A DNA stretch of 21,414 nucleotides, from contig JBAZOB010000020.1 of NCBI GenBank assembly GCA_041648895.1, positions 1-21,414 on the forward strand. The letters run 5' to 3'. A program made the position numbers and the translations under genes. This DNA comes from JBAZOB01 sp041648895 (GTDB taxonomy: Bacteria > Patescibacteriota > JAHJAL01). This document shows, piece after piece, positions 7,699 through 13,858 of the stretch (position 1 is the stretch's first letter; each line of letters opens with the position of its first letter). The notes below the pieces were generated by a model. The model searched no databases, was not told where the DNA came from, and worked only from the letters and a program-made list of their open reading frames with translations.

Positions 7699-8085
7699 AT
7701 GTTAACAAGTGAAAAATTCCCTCAACCAATTAAGGATTTTTACTCCACCGAATCCACATCCAAACCAGTTTTAAACGATCGATTGGCGATTGCTTTAAAT
7801 AATAAACTAGAGAAATCAGCCAAACAAATAGGCGATATTATCGATTCCGGACTGGACACATCGCAAAAAAGAAAGGTAATCAAATCAAAAATTACCCAAG
7901 CGATCGAATTAATAAATGCGAATACGGGCGGAGCATATCTTAACATGATGTACAATCAATGCAAAAAAATGCAGAAACAAGAACTTCCCGCTGGTGGAGG
8001 GCGAGAAATAGGATTAATGTGTAAATTAGCTCAGTATCAAAATTATATGTACATCAAACATTTGGAAAATAATAAATCACTATAA
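7699..8085 (+). CDS. Unknown 128-aa helical protein
   Basis: Not recognised. Soluble, with no signal peptide, and predicted mostly helical, with a conserved-looking AGGGREIGLMCKLAQYQNY segment near the C-terminus and a SGLDTSQKRKVIKSKI helix in the middle. It lies 40 bp after the 787-aa gene with no terminator or promoter between them, and a strong terminator follows its stop, so the two are almost certainly one transcription unit and may work together. No Shine-Dalgarno sequence precedes the ATG, as with its partner gene, which may reflect a shared translation style. Confidence 0.75.
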   Translation: MLTSEKFPQPIKDFYSTESTSKPVLNDRLAIALNNKLEKSAKQIGDIIDSGLDTSQKRKVIKSKITQAIELINANTGGAYLNMMYNQCKKMQKQELPAGGGREIGLMCKLAQYQNYMYIKHLENNKSL

Positions 8086-8103
8086 ATTAGACATTATCCA
8101 ATC

Positions 8104-8141
8104 ATCAAAAAATACAGGTCGCCTGATCTGTATTTTTTGAT
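8104..8141 (+). terminator. Strong intrinsic terminator after the 787/128-aa operon
   Basis: ATCAAAAAATACAG (8104-8117) pairs perfectly with 8128-8141 around a 10-nt loop. The right arm carries a run of six T, and the left arm six A, so it could act in both directions. It lies 18 bp after the stop codon. Confidence 0.85.
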
Positions 8142-8216
8142 ATACAAAACGGAAATTTATCCGCTGTATTCAAGCCACCATTTATCCTACCCATTATTTA
8201 CTTTTTTATAACCATC

Positions 8217-8245
8217 TTGAAAAAAACCGCTAAATATGTGATAAA
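8217..8245 (+). promoter_or_regulatory. Promoter of the 94-aa membrane protein (copy 1 of a repeated promoter)
   Basis: TTGAAA (8217-8222), a 17-bp spacer and GATAAA (8240-8245), with TG at 8237-8238 giving an extended -10. The predicted start is near 8252, with a leader of about 38 nt. The stretch 8216-8261 is about 80% identical by eye to 8634-8680, which drives the next unit. A 7-bp inverted repeat (8234-8240 with 8260-8266) spans the -10 and may be an operator. Confidence 0.6.
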
Positions 8246-8289
8246 TAGTACATATTTCGCACATATTATTTTAGAAAGGGGGTGAAAAA

Positions 8290-8574
8290 ATGAGAATTTT
8301 TTTGAAAAAAATAATAATAAAATCCCCAGGTTTTTTTCTGGCCATGTTGGGGGCAGGATTAATCCTCGGTGTTCTTCCATTTTCTGTACCATATGGAAGA
8401 ATATTTGGGATAATTTTGGTCCTCATGGTCACACCAAAAAAGAGTTTAGAAGAATCCGAAAAAGAGGAGGGTATATATGGAATAATTTTTCATTTAATAC
8501 CCTGCCTGGTGGCCTGGGGATTTTTCATATTCTATATTTATTTTGGGCTGGAACTCTGGTGCCGCTCAAAATAA
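8290..8574 (+). CDS. Small two-helix membrane protein (94 aa)
   Basis: Not assigned to a family. Two hydrophobic segments, about residues 13-46 (glycine-rich, possibly one long or two short helices) and 63-87, flank a short charged loop with KKSLEESEKEEG. The basic N-terminus suggests insertion with N-in topology. An AGGGGGTG ribbon seven bases before the ATG is a strong ribosome-binding site. The text GGTGAAAAAATGAGAAT covering the site and first codons recurs exactly at the 78-aa peptide gene (10289-10305). It has its own promoter and terminator. A role as partner, immunity or regulator protein for the downstream membrane protease is possible, inferred only from shared control sequences. 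Confidence 0.7.
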   Translation: MRIFLKKIIIKSPGFFLAMLGAGLILGVLPFSVPYGRIFGIILVLMVTPKKSLEESEKEEGIYGIIFHLIPCLVAWGFFIFYIYFGLELWCRSK

Positions 8575-8583
8575 ATATTCATG

Positions 8584-8612
8584 GGAGAGTACAATAACTC
8601 TCCTATTTTCTT
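8584..8612 (+). terminator. Intrinsic terminator after the 94-aa gene
   Basis: GGAGAGT (8584-8590) pairs with ACTCTCC (8597-8603) around a 6-nt loop, followed by TATTTTCTT. It lies 10 bp after the stop. Confidence 0.75.
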
Positions 8613-8620
8613 GCCCAAAA
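8606..8620 (+). repeat. 15-bp direct repeat TTTTCTTGCCCAAAA, copy 1
   Basis: This 15-bp string follows the terminator stem of the 94-aa gene and recurs exactly at 10570-10584 after the terminator stem of the protease/peptide unit. It marks the two units as having a common origin at their 3' ends. Confidence 0.7.
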
Positions 8621-8634
8621 TAATAGCAATATAC

Positions 8635-8663
8635 TTGAAAAAAACCAGCAAATATGGCATAAA
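8635..8663 (+). promoter_or_regulatory. Promoter of the metalloprotease/peptide unit (copy 2 of a repeated promoter)
   Basis: TTGAAA (8635-8640), a 17-bp spacer and CATAAA (8658-8663) with TG at 8655-8656 (extended -10). The predicted start is near 8670, giving a long leader of about 134 nt before the protease ATG. It is paralogous to the promoter at 8217-8245. Confidence 0.6.
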
Positions 8664-8683
8664 TAGTGCATCTTTTTGCATAA

Positions 8684-8743
8684 GTGAAATAGAATACATT
8701 CCAGGATTTAATATTTTGAATCTTATAATGTGTTCTATTTTAT
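8684..8743 (+). promoter_or_regulatory. Stable 5' leader hairpin before the metalloprotease gene
   Basis: AAATAGAATACATT (8687-8700) pairs with AATGTGTTCTATTT (8727-8740): 14 base pairs with a single U-G wobble, extendable by three more pairs with wobbles to 8684 and 8743. The loop is 26 nt and can form a small inner GATT/AATC stem. TTATATCTCTT follows. It begins about 15 nt after the predicted transcript start and could be an attenuator, an mRNA stabiliser or a small RNA. Confidence 0.6.
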
Positions 8744-8803
8744 ATCTCTTGATTGGAAGAATATTTAATAGACTGCAAATTAAAAAAGAAAGGAGTGGTT
8801 TTC

Positions 8804-10294
8804 ATGCGAAAACTACTTTTTATTGTATTCATAGTATTAATATTTTGCTCTCAAGTGAGGGCGGAGGAGGTCGACAACTTGCCGGATATAATATTCCATG
8901 AAGTGTCGGCCAAAAAAATAGATTATAAGGTAAATTTTGTGGAAATGGATAATAGGACAAAAGAACTCCTTTTATTCGTTTCCGAATTTACTAATAATCT
9001 TATTGGCGACCAGTTTACGGGCGAATTTGTTGATCCGGGTATTAACAAGATAATACCAAAATCCGGATCCAAAGTATCTCAGGCGGAAATTACGAAAAGA
9101 AAGATTAAGTTTTGGGAAGAACTCAAAGAAAAATTTCCAGAATTTAAGCTCGGTAATTATTGTCGGGAAAATTATTACAAATTCCTTTTTAGTTTCCACA
9201 GTAGGTTGGCTAAATACGGAATTTTTGCAAAAATATTGACCACTCCTTCGTACTCGATAGGGGCAGAAACATTCTTCAGTTTTGAGTTTATTTATGGTTT
9301 CTACGTCATTGATAAAGTAGAAACCAAAAAAATTCAACTGGATAAACAAGTTGATGTAAACATTGTCTACCTCGGAGATGAATTAGAGATTAATGGGAAA
9401 AAACTAAATAAATTTGATCTCTTTAAGCTCGATGGGCAGTGTTTGTACGGAAACGTATTTATACGTCTCCGTAACATTAAAGAGCCAGAGAGAAACATAA
9501 TGCCTCAGAGGCATATGGATGCAATCGGAAAAAAAGATGGTATTAAATTTTTCTTTGGTCGACTTCCAGATCTTAAAACTGAAGAAGAAAAGGCTGTTCT
9601 TGCGCTTTTATATTACGCATGGATGATGGATAATGAGTCGCATTCTTCGCAAGACTGCCTGGAGTCCACGATTGTACACGAGAGTGTGCATTTGTGTGAC
9701 TACGCCAACCCGGTTTTTTTGGAAGCCTTCCGGCCGGAACTGACATCGAATCCGGAAGTGTTTTTGCGTAACAAATATAACACGCAAATACACGAGGAGA
9801 TGTCGGCCTTATTGGGGGAATTGCAGTTTTCTCCCGATAAAAGGCCGGCAATGGAACTGTTGGTCTCGGCAAACAAAGAAGTTGTCTTTCAGGATTATGG
9901 GCATGATTATGCATTGTGGATAATCAACAATAAATTTGTTGATTATATAATATCTGCCCCTGAACCAGAAAGATTCTTCATGTTCTATGCCATAACGAAA
10001 AATGATGGCGAAATATTCGACAAAAAAGCCCAGATTAAAATGCAGCTGGGTATTCTGGCAATTCAACCAGAAATAATTGTCGAGATCGCCAAAAAATTGA
10101 GGGAGGAGCATAAAAAGAATTACGGTACTTTTTATGCTGAAGACATCCCCCTTGATGTCCCCTCAAAAAAAGAATATAAATTTAATTTTAAAAGATTTTT
10201 TATCGGGTTAGCGTTGCTCGCTCTGGCAGTAACGTTTTACTCGATAATTACTAACATAATAAATAAAACAACTAAAAAAAATAAAAGGAGGTGA
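8804..10294 (+). CDS. Secreted, membrane-anchored HEXXH metalloprotease (496 aa)
   Basis: Residues 1-20 form a classic signal peptide (MRKLLFIVFIVLIFCSQVRA), with probable cleavage after Ala20. A long extracellular region follows. HESVH at 292-296 is a zincin HEXXH motif inside a predicted helix, and the IHEEMSALLGEL segment (329-340) offers a third ligand (Glu331 or Glu332), about 35 residues downstream, as in gluzincins. A membrane helix at about 462-485 and the basic tail KTTKKNKRR place the C-terminus inside, so the catalytic domain faces outward. The frame is open upstream to 8753, but the ATG at 8804 has a good ribosome-binding site (AGGAG) and restores the signal peptide. It is followed 4 bp later by a 78-aa secreted peptide gene. 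No named family is recognised; a surface protease acting on envelope or host-cell proteins is an inference. Confidence 0.8.
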   Translation: MRKLLFIVFIVLIFCSQVRAEEVDNLPDIIFHEVSAKKIDYKVNFVEMDNRTKELLLFVSEFTNNLIGDQFTGEFVDPGINKIIPKSGSKVSQAEITKRKIKFWEELKEKFPEFKLGNYCRENYYKFLFSFHSRLAKYGIFAKILTTPSYSIGAETFFSFEFIYGFYVIDKVETKKIQLDKQVDVNIVYLGDELEINGKKLNKFDLFKLDGQCLYGNVFIRLRNIKEPERNIMPQRHMDAIGKKDGIKFFFGRLPDLKTEEEKAVLALLYYAWMMDNESHSSQDCLESTIVHESVHLCDYANPVFLEAFRPELTSNPEVFLRNKYNTQIHEEMSALLGELQFSPDKRPAMELLVSANKEVVFQDYGHDYALWIINNKFVDYIISAPEPERFFMFYAITKNDGEIFDKKAQIKMQLGILAIQPEIIVEIAKKLREEHKKNYGTFYAEDIPLDVPSKKEYKFNFKRFFIGLALLALAVTFYSIITNIINKTTKKNKRR

Positions 10295-10298
10295 AAAA

Positions 10299-10535
10299 AT
10301 GAGAATATTTTACTTTTTGTTGTTATTATTATTCACGTTCTGCGGTCCTAGGTTGATTGGCCTGGGGAATGGAGTTGAAAACAACAAAACTTTGACCCCA
10401 AATATGTCTTGTTCAAAAAGAATAAGACAGGCTGGGGAAAGAATCTATTTAGCTGGATTCAAAATGAGTTTCTTCTGGACAAAACCAGAACCAATTTTTT
10501 CACCCTCCGGCTCAACCTCAGAGCCGGGGAAATGA
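10299..10535 (+). CDS. Small secreted peptide (78 aa) after the metalloprotease
   Basis: Not recognised. The first roughly 16 residues (MRIFYFLLLLLFTFCG) are a strong signal sequence. There is no proper lipobox, because the residue before Cys15 is Phe. The mature part of about 55 residues is basic in the middle (CSKRIRQAGERIYLAG) and ends with SPSGSTSEPGK. The ribosome-binding site AAGGAGGTG is close to a perfect anti-16S match. The gene starts 4 bp after the protease stop, so it is co-transcribed. Position and secretion make it a candidate substrate, propeptide or inhibitor of the protease, without direct evidence. Its last codons overlap a GC-rich hairpin (10507-10527). Confidence 0.65.
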   Translation: MRIFYFLLLLLFTFCGPRLIGLGNGVENNKTLTPNMSCSKRIRQAGERIYLAGFKMSFFWTKPEPIFSPSGSTSEPGK

Positions 10536-10541
10536 TTTCTT

Positions 10542-10574
10542 AACTCCGGTGCATAAAAGCACTGGAGTTTTTTC
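10542..10574 (+). terminator. Intrinsic terminator of the protease/peptide unit
   Basis: An 11-bp stem (10542-10552 with 10559-10569, one G-U pair), a 6-nt loop and a run of six T. A second GC-rich hairpin lies just upstream at 10507-10527 across the end of the 78-aa gene. Confidence 0.85.
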
Positions 10575-10584
10575 TTGCCCAAAA
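10570..10584 (+). repeat. 15-bp direct repeat TTTTCTTGCCCAAAA, copy 2
   Basis: Exact copy of 8606-8620, again placed directly after a terminator stem. Confidence 0.7.
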
Positions 10585-10587
10585 ACC

Positions 10588-10617
10588 AAAAAACACAGTC
10601 ATATACTGTGTTTTTTT
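10588..10617 (-). terminator. Terminator after tRNA-Leu (probably bidirectional)
   Basis: AAAAAACACAGT (10588-10599) pairs perfectly with 10605-10616 around a 5-nt loop. There are T-runs in both directions, so it can stop minus-strand transcription beyond the tRNA 3' end and also back up the plus-strand terminator just before it. Confidence 0.8.
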
Positions 10618-10626
10618 ATATCTAAA

Positions 10627-10711
10627 TGGGCGAGGTGGGACTCGAACCCACACGGAGGATAAGTCCAAGGGATTTTAAGTCCCTCGTGTCTACCAGTTCC
10701 ACCACTCGCCC
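10627..10711 (-). tRNA. tRNA-Leu (anticodon UAA)
   Basis: An 85-nt class II tRNA. Acceptor arms GGGCGAG and CTCGCCC pair perfectly, with discriminator A at 10627. The anticodon stem AGGGA/TCCCT holds the loop CTTAAAA, anticodon TAA, read as UUA leucine codons. There is a long variable arm, as expected for leucine, and a GGTTCGAGTCC T-loop region. The 3' CCA is not encoded (the minus strand continues ATTTAGA), so CCA must be added by nucleotidyltransferase. Confidence 0.95.
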
Positions 10712-10751
10712 TCGGCTGAACTCGATCCTCCCCGCTTCATGCGAGCCGGTA

Positions 10752-10839
10752 GGAACCGTCTCCCATTGCGCTTGAGTCGGATCGGTTCCGCCTCCCCCCC
10801 AAAAATTTTCGTCGCTATCGCTCCTCACAATTTGCGGGG
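10752..10839. repeat. Palindrome-rich stretch upstream of tRNA-Leu
   Basis: Two inverted repeats sit here: GGAACCG (10752-10758) with CGGTTCC (10783-10789), and CCCCAAAAATT (10797-10807) with AATTTGCGGGG (10829-10839, imperfect). The region is richer in G and C than its surroundings. It resembles intergenic palindromic repeats more than a gene; the open frames across it look like shadows. The tRNA promoter must lie in or near it. Confidence 0.5.
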
Positions 10840-10888
10840 ACCCCTTATACCAGATTTGTTACTTGATGAATTTTCATTGCTTACCGAT

Positions 10889-10933
10889 GAGATCCCCGAT
10901 GGCCGGAGCGCTACGCTTCCGGTCGGGGATGAC
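10889..10933 (+). repeat. REP-like hairpin repeat, copy A
   Basis: A 45-bp imperfect palindrome. ATCCCCGA pairs with TCGGGGAT and CCGGA with TCCGG, leaving a bulged TGG on the left arm and a short loop (GCGCTACGC plus T). It lies 9 bp from the end of the MBL-fold gene. Two more copies occur at 11594-11646 and 11680-11732. Arms are conserved and loops differ, as in REP-type elements. Confidence 0.8.
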
Positions 10934-10942
10934 AATAAAGGG

Positions 10943-11518
10943 TTATTTCGTCTTTTCCAAGGCAATGTAAAGTTGTTGGTCTTCCGGCAGTTGGGTGCGG
11001 TTTTTGAGCTTGAAGCTTTTCGCCGGGGCGTCACATTTGAGGCCCAGGACGCGGGAAAGGTCAACACAGACTTGGGCGGAAGTATCATCGTCTTTGGCAA
11101 TCGGAATAATGATCCGCGGTTCCAGTTTCTCAATCAAAGTCTGCATTTGTTTTTCTTCTTCTTTGTTCATCGGCAAAGCCACAAAAGCCACGTCGATCGT
11201 GCCCATGGCGTCCAGCTGTTCATCAGTTGGGACAAAATCCAGTTTGTCCGAATAAAAACAAGCCATGTCATCCACCATCACTTGCCAGGCAAAATGTTTA
11301 TTATCGTCCGGATTGAGGATACTATAGACCATCACCGCTTTGACTTCGTATTCGCCCGGTCCATCCACCACAAACTGCCCTTCCGCCAATTTTTGTTCCT
11401 TTTGTTCAGCCGAAAAAATAACCAGATCATAACCAGTAATATCCTTAGGATTAAACGCCACATTGGCGTTTTTGCCCTTAATTGAAATTCCCGAATTGCC
11501 GTGCCAGAAGATTTCCAT
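10943..11518 (-). CDS. MBL-fold protein lacking the metal-binding motif
   Basis: A 191-aa member of the metallo-beta-lactamase-like fold (UlaG-like/Lactamase_B_3 type), recognised by the N-terminal strand pattern (FWHGNSGISIKG in place of the usual GHScf.I) and by FVVDGPGEYEVKAV, a characteristic segment of the Patescibacteria version. The HxHxDH loop that normally holds two metal ions should follow VIFSA at about residues 33-38, but the text there is AEQKEQKLAEG with no histidine. Only two histidines occur in the whole protein (6 and 76). It is therefore probably not a hydrolase and may have a binding or structural role. It has a strong promoter of its own but no clear ribosome-binding site. 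Confidence 0.7.
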   Translation of the reverse strand: MEIFWHGNSGISIKGKNANVAFNPKDITGYDLVIFSAEQKEQKLAEGQFVVDGPGEYEVKAVMVYSILNPDDNKHFAWQVMVDDMACFYSDKLDFVPTDEQLDAMGTIDVAFVALPMNKEEEKQMQTLIEKLEPRIIIPIAKDDDTSAQVCVDLSRVLGLKCDAPAKSFKLKNRTQLPEDQQLYIALEKTK

Positions 11519-11551
11519 ACCGTCATTTTTAGTGAATAAGTAACATTCATA

Positions 11552-11580
11552 ATTATAACCGAACAGTATTTTAATGACAA
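11552..11580 (-). promoter_or_regulatory. Strong promoter of the MBL-fold gene
   Basis: On the minus strand: TTGTCA (11575-11580, 5/6), a 17-bp spacer and a perfect TATAAT (11552-11557). The predicted start is near 11545, with a leader of about 27 nt before the ATG at 11518. Confidence 0.8.
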
Positions 11581-11593
11581 ATAAATCTTGATT

Positions 11594-11646
11594 GTCATCC
11601 CCGACCGGAAGTGAGGCATCCGAACGTTCCGGCCATCGGGGATCTC
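11594..11646 (-). repeat. REP-like hairpin repeat, copy B
   Basis: The same family as copy A in the opposite orientation: GTCATCCCCGACCGGAA on the left, TTCCGGCCATCGGGGATCTC on the right. It is separated by 33 bp from copy C, with which it forms a large inverted repeat. It lies just upstream of the MBL-fold promoter. Confidence 0.8.
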
Positions 11647-11679
11647 ATCATCTAGAACGCAAATTAACACGTTACATAT

Positions 11680-11732
11680 GAGATCCCCGATGGCCGGAGC
11701 TCCGCCCTGGGCGGTTTCCGGTCGGGGATGAC
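11680..11732 (+). repeat. REP-like hairpin repeat, copy C
   Basis: Plus-oriented 53-bp copy. Its loop forms an extra small stem (CCGCCC/GGGCGG), which differs from the loops of A and B while the outer arms are kept. Confidence 0.8.
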
Positions 11733-11744
11733 ATAGGGGGTTTT

Positions 11745-11780
11745 AAAAAAGCTTGCGTCTTTTAAAAAACAGCAAGCTTT
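11745..11780 (-). terminator. Terminator of the C39/M48-like gene
   Basis: AAAGCTTGC (11748-11756) pairs with GCAAGCTTT (11772-11780) around a 15-nt loop, and on the minus strand the stem runs into six T. It lies 26 bp after the stop of the 643-aa gene. Confidence 0.75.
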
Positions 11781-11805
11781 ATATGATATATATTTATTTT
11801 GATAT

Positions 11806-13737
11806 TTATTTCTCCGCTGCTTTGGCAAAGTCGAACAGCCCGGGCGAGATGGGGGAATCGAGTACATTTTTGACAAAATCGTACTTGATCAAAGCGTTAA
11901 GTCGCTTTTCGGCCGGTGGGGCGAACATATAGAAAACCTCCAGATTATCCGGATTATCACGTTCGTAAGCATCGGTGGCGTCAAAATATGTATAGGCTTC
12001 ATTGGCCGAGAGGCCCATGGCGGTTAGAATATCCAGCGCCCAGGCGTCAGCCAGATAGAAATCCTCGTCTTCTGTCTCCATCGTCAAGGCCGCCGCCAAC
12101 TCCAGCGCTGTCCCCGCATATTGAGCTACATCGTTACCGGTAATTTTTTTCGCCAGCGAACCAAAAAATCCCACCACATCAATCTTGTCTTTACGTTTTA
12201 CCTGTTCGTAACTGATTCCTCGATCGGCCTGGACCAGTGCTGAGATAATTGGAAAAAGCATGGCCTGGTCCAATTTCCCCGCCATTTTATCGCGCTGATA
12301 GCGAATAAAACCGGTCGGGATCAATAGAGTCCCGTCCGGCAAGCCGATCGGATCGATGGTGGGTGATTCAAACAAGATATAATTAATCGCTTTGATCCGT
12401 TGAAACTTATCCAGATGATCCGCCAGCGGTGCCAGTAAAGTGGCGATTTGCGCCTGTCTTTCGTCGTCCGCCGGCACAATCTGACCCCCCACATTTTTGA
12501 GCTCAGCCACAATTTTTTCCGCCTTTTTGGTTTCTTTCCGGGAAAAATCTTGCTCACCAACTTCAAATTTCACCGGTTCATCCCGCACCAACGCTTCCGG
12601 TTCAATCACCACCCGGGGCTCCTCGTAGCATTGAATAAGATCATCACCATAATCAAGCCGCAAGCACATTTCTGATATTTCAAAATCATCAAAATCAATG
12701 TATCGGTTACCGTTTTTGATCGGCGCCGTCCAAGCCCGGATCAAAATTATGTTCGTTCCTTCCCGCAGTAATTCCCGGAAAACATAGAACTGATGAATAG
12801 AATGATTATTATCAGGATTCTCACCCTGGGTGACAATCTCGGCCGCTTCCACCCCGTTGATATAGACCGGATTACCCTGATTGTTCTCCCATAACCGCTG
12901 TGCCCCGGCCACTTTCATTTGCAAACAACAACCATTTAATCCCGCCAGATCCTGGCTGGATAAATCAAAGTGCCAGCTCTGGCTCCGACAATCCGCCTGT
13001 GGTTTAACAAAATCTTCATTAATTTCTCCCTCATAGTATGAATCACCCAAATGTACCAGTGGCTCCCAGATGGATATTATTTTTTGTTTTCCCTCACCAA
13101 TCCGATGGTCAGAAGAAATTACCACTCCATAAAGACAAGTAAAACTGCCCTTGGGATAAGTTACAAAAGCGGCGTTTTCCGTCCACCAGCTCTCCGGCGT
13201 ATATTCCTTGCCCCAAGCATTGGCCGGATCATGCACAATCCAGTTGTTATCGTCATAACCGACCAGCAAAATCACGTGTCCGACGTCGCCAAAAATATAT
13301 GTTCCGACAATGACCGGCCAGCCACGGTCGATCGATTCCTTAAACTGTCGCTCATAGTCGCCGATAATATAGTTAACCTGCAAATTGAATTCCGGCAGCC
13401 AATCGCGGCAAAACTCATCGCTCAGATTCCAATTGTAAAAAACAATGTCGCCGCCTATCACCGAGCAATTGTCTCGCAACTTTTTGAGTAAATCGATCTC
13501 ATTCATATTTTCCGGCACGGCCTGATTGTACAAAATACTCATCACCATACAGGTGTAACCGCACGACGACCAGCCGTGGGGCCAGTCCGGATACGAATCT
13601 ACCTGATTACGATAGGGGACATCACGTAATACACGTTCTGAATTACCGGCCACGGTTTTGGGTATTAATATCAATACCAACAACCACACTGCCAAACAAA
13701 TTGTTATTCTTGTTTTGGTTTTGGACAAACATATCAT
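11806..13737 (-). CDS. Secreted C39-like cysteine peptidase fused to an apparently dead M48-like domain
   Basis: A 643-aa protein. A signal peptide spans about residues 1-31 (hydrophobic ICLAVWLLVLILI, then VAG). Residues 36-210 are a C39-like papain-fold domain: Gln45, Cys59 in SSCGYTC, His154 in GHVILLVGYD and Asp170 in VHDP form the expected oxyanion residue and triad. Residues 225-365 look like a beta-sandwich, perhaps carbohydrate-binding. Residues 400-620 follow the M48 metallopeptidase plan (ILFESPTIDPIGLPDGTLL, then LADAWALDILTAMG, then APPAEKRLNAL), but the HEXXH helix reads FPIISALVQADRG and the late ligand positions are also lost. The AAGGAG site directly abuts the annotated ATG; a TTG at 13726-13728, nine bases further on, may be the real start. 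It is extracellular, and the cysteine domain may be the only active part. Confidence 0.75.
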   Translation of the reverse strand: MICLSKTKTRITICLAVWLLVLILIPKTVAGNSERVLRDVPYRNQVDSYPDWPHGWSSCGYTCMVMSILYNQAVPENMNEIDLLKKLRDNCSVIGGDIVFYNWNLSDEFCRDWLPEFNLQVNYIIGDYERQFKESIDRGWPVIVGTYIFGDVGHVILLVGYDDNNWIVHDPANAWGKEYTPESWWTENAAFVTYPKGSFTCLYGVVISSDHRIGEGKQKIISIWEPLVHLGDSYYEGEINEDFVKPQADCRSQSWHFDLSSQDLAGLNGCCLQMKVAGAQRLWENNQGNPVYINGVEAAEIVTQGENPDNNHSIHQFYVFRELLREGTNIILIRAWTAPIKNGNRYIDFDDFEISEMCLRLDYGDDLIQCYEEPRVVIEPEALVRDEPVKFEVGEQDFSRKETKKAEKIVAELKNVGGQIVPADDERQAQIATLLAPLADHLDKFQRIKAINYILFESPTIDPIGLPDGTLLIPTGFIRYQRDKMAGKLDQAMLFPIISALVQADRGISYEQVKRKDKIDVVGFFGSLAKKITGNDVAQYAGTALELAAALTMETEDEDFYLADAWALDILTAMGLSANEAYTYFDATDAYERDNPDNLEVFYMFAPPAEKRLNALIKYDFVKNVLDSPISPGLFDFAKAAEK

Positions 13738-13858
13738 CTCCTTTGATTTTGATTTTGTGCCAGGTTTTTAAGGTGCACAAAAAAACCATAAAACAATGGT
13801 GATGATGGGGATTTAAATATGTGGTGAATAAAAAATTAATATATTTCATTTATCATTA

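Noticed and set aside
8581..8901. 106-codon plus-strand frame covering the terminator, promoter copy 2 and leader hairpin
   Set aside because: It overlaps three independent control elements and the out-of-frame start of the protease gene, and has no ribosome-binding site.
10739..11485. 248-codon open frame on the plus strand opposite the MBL-fold gene
   Set aside because: It reads as Phe/His/Arg-rich text typical of an antisense shadow, has no ribosome-binding site, and runs across palindromic repeats; the minus-strand frame has a strong promoter and family-like motifs.
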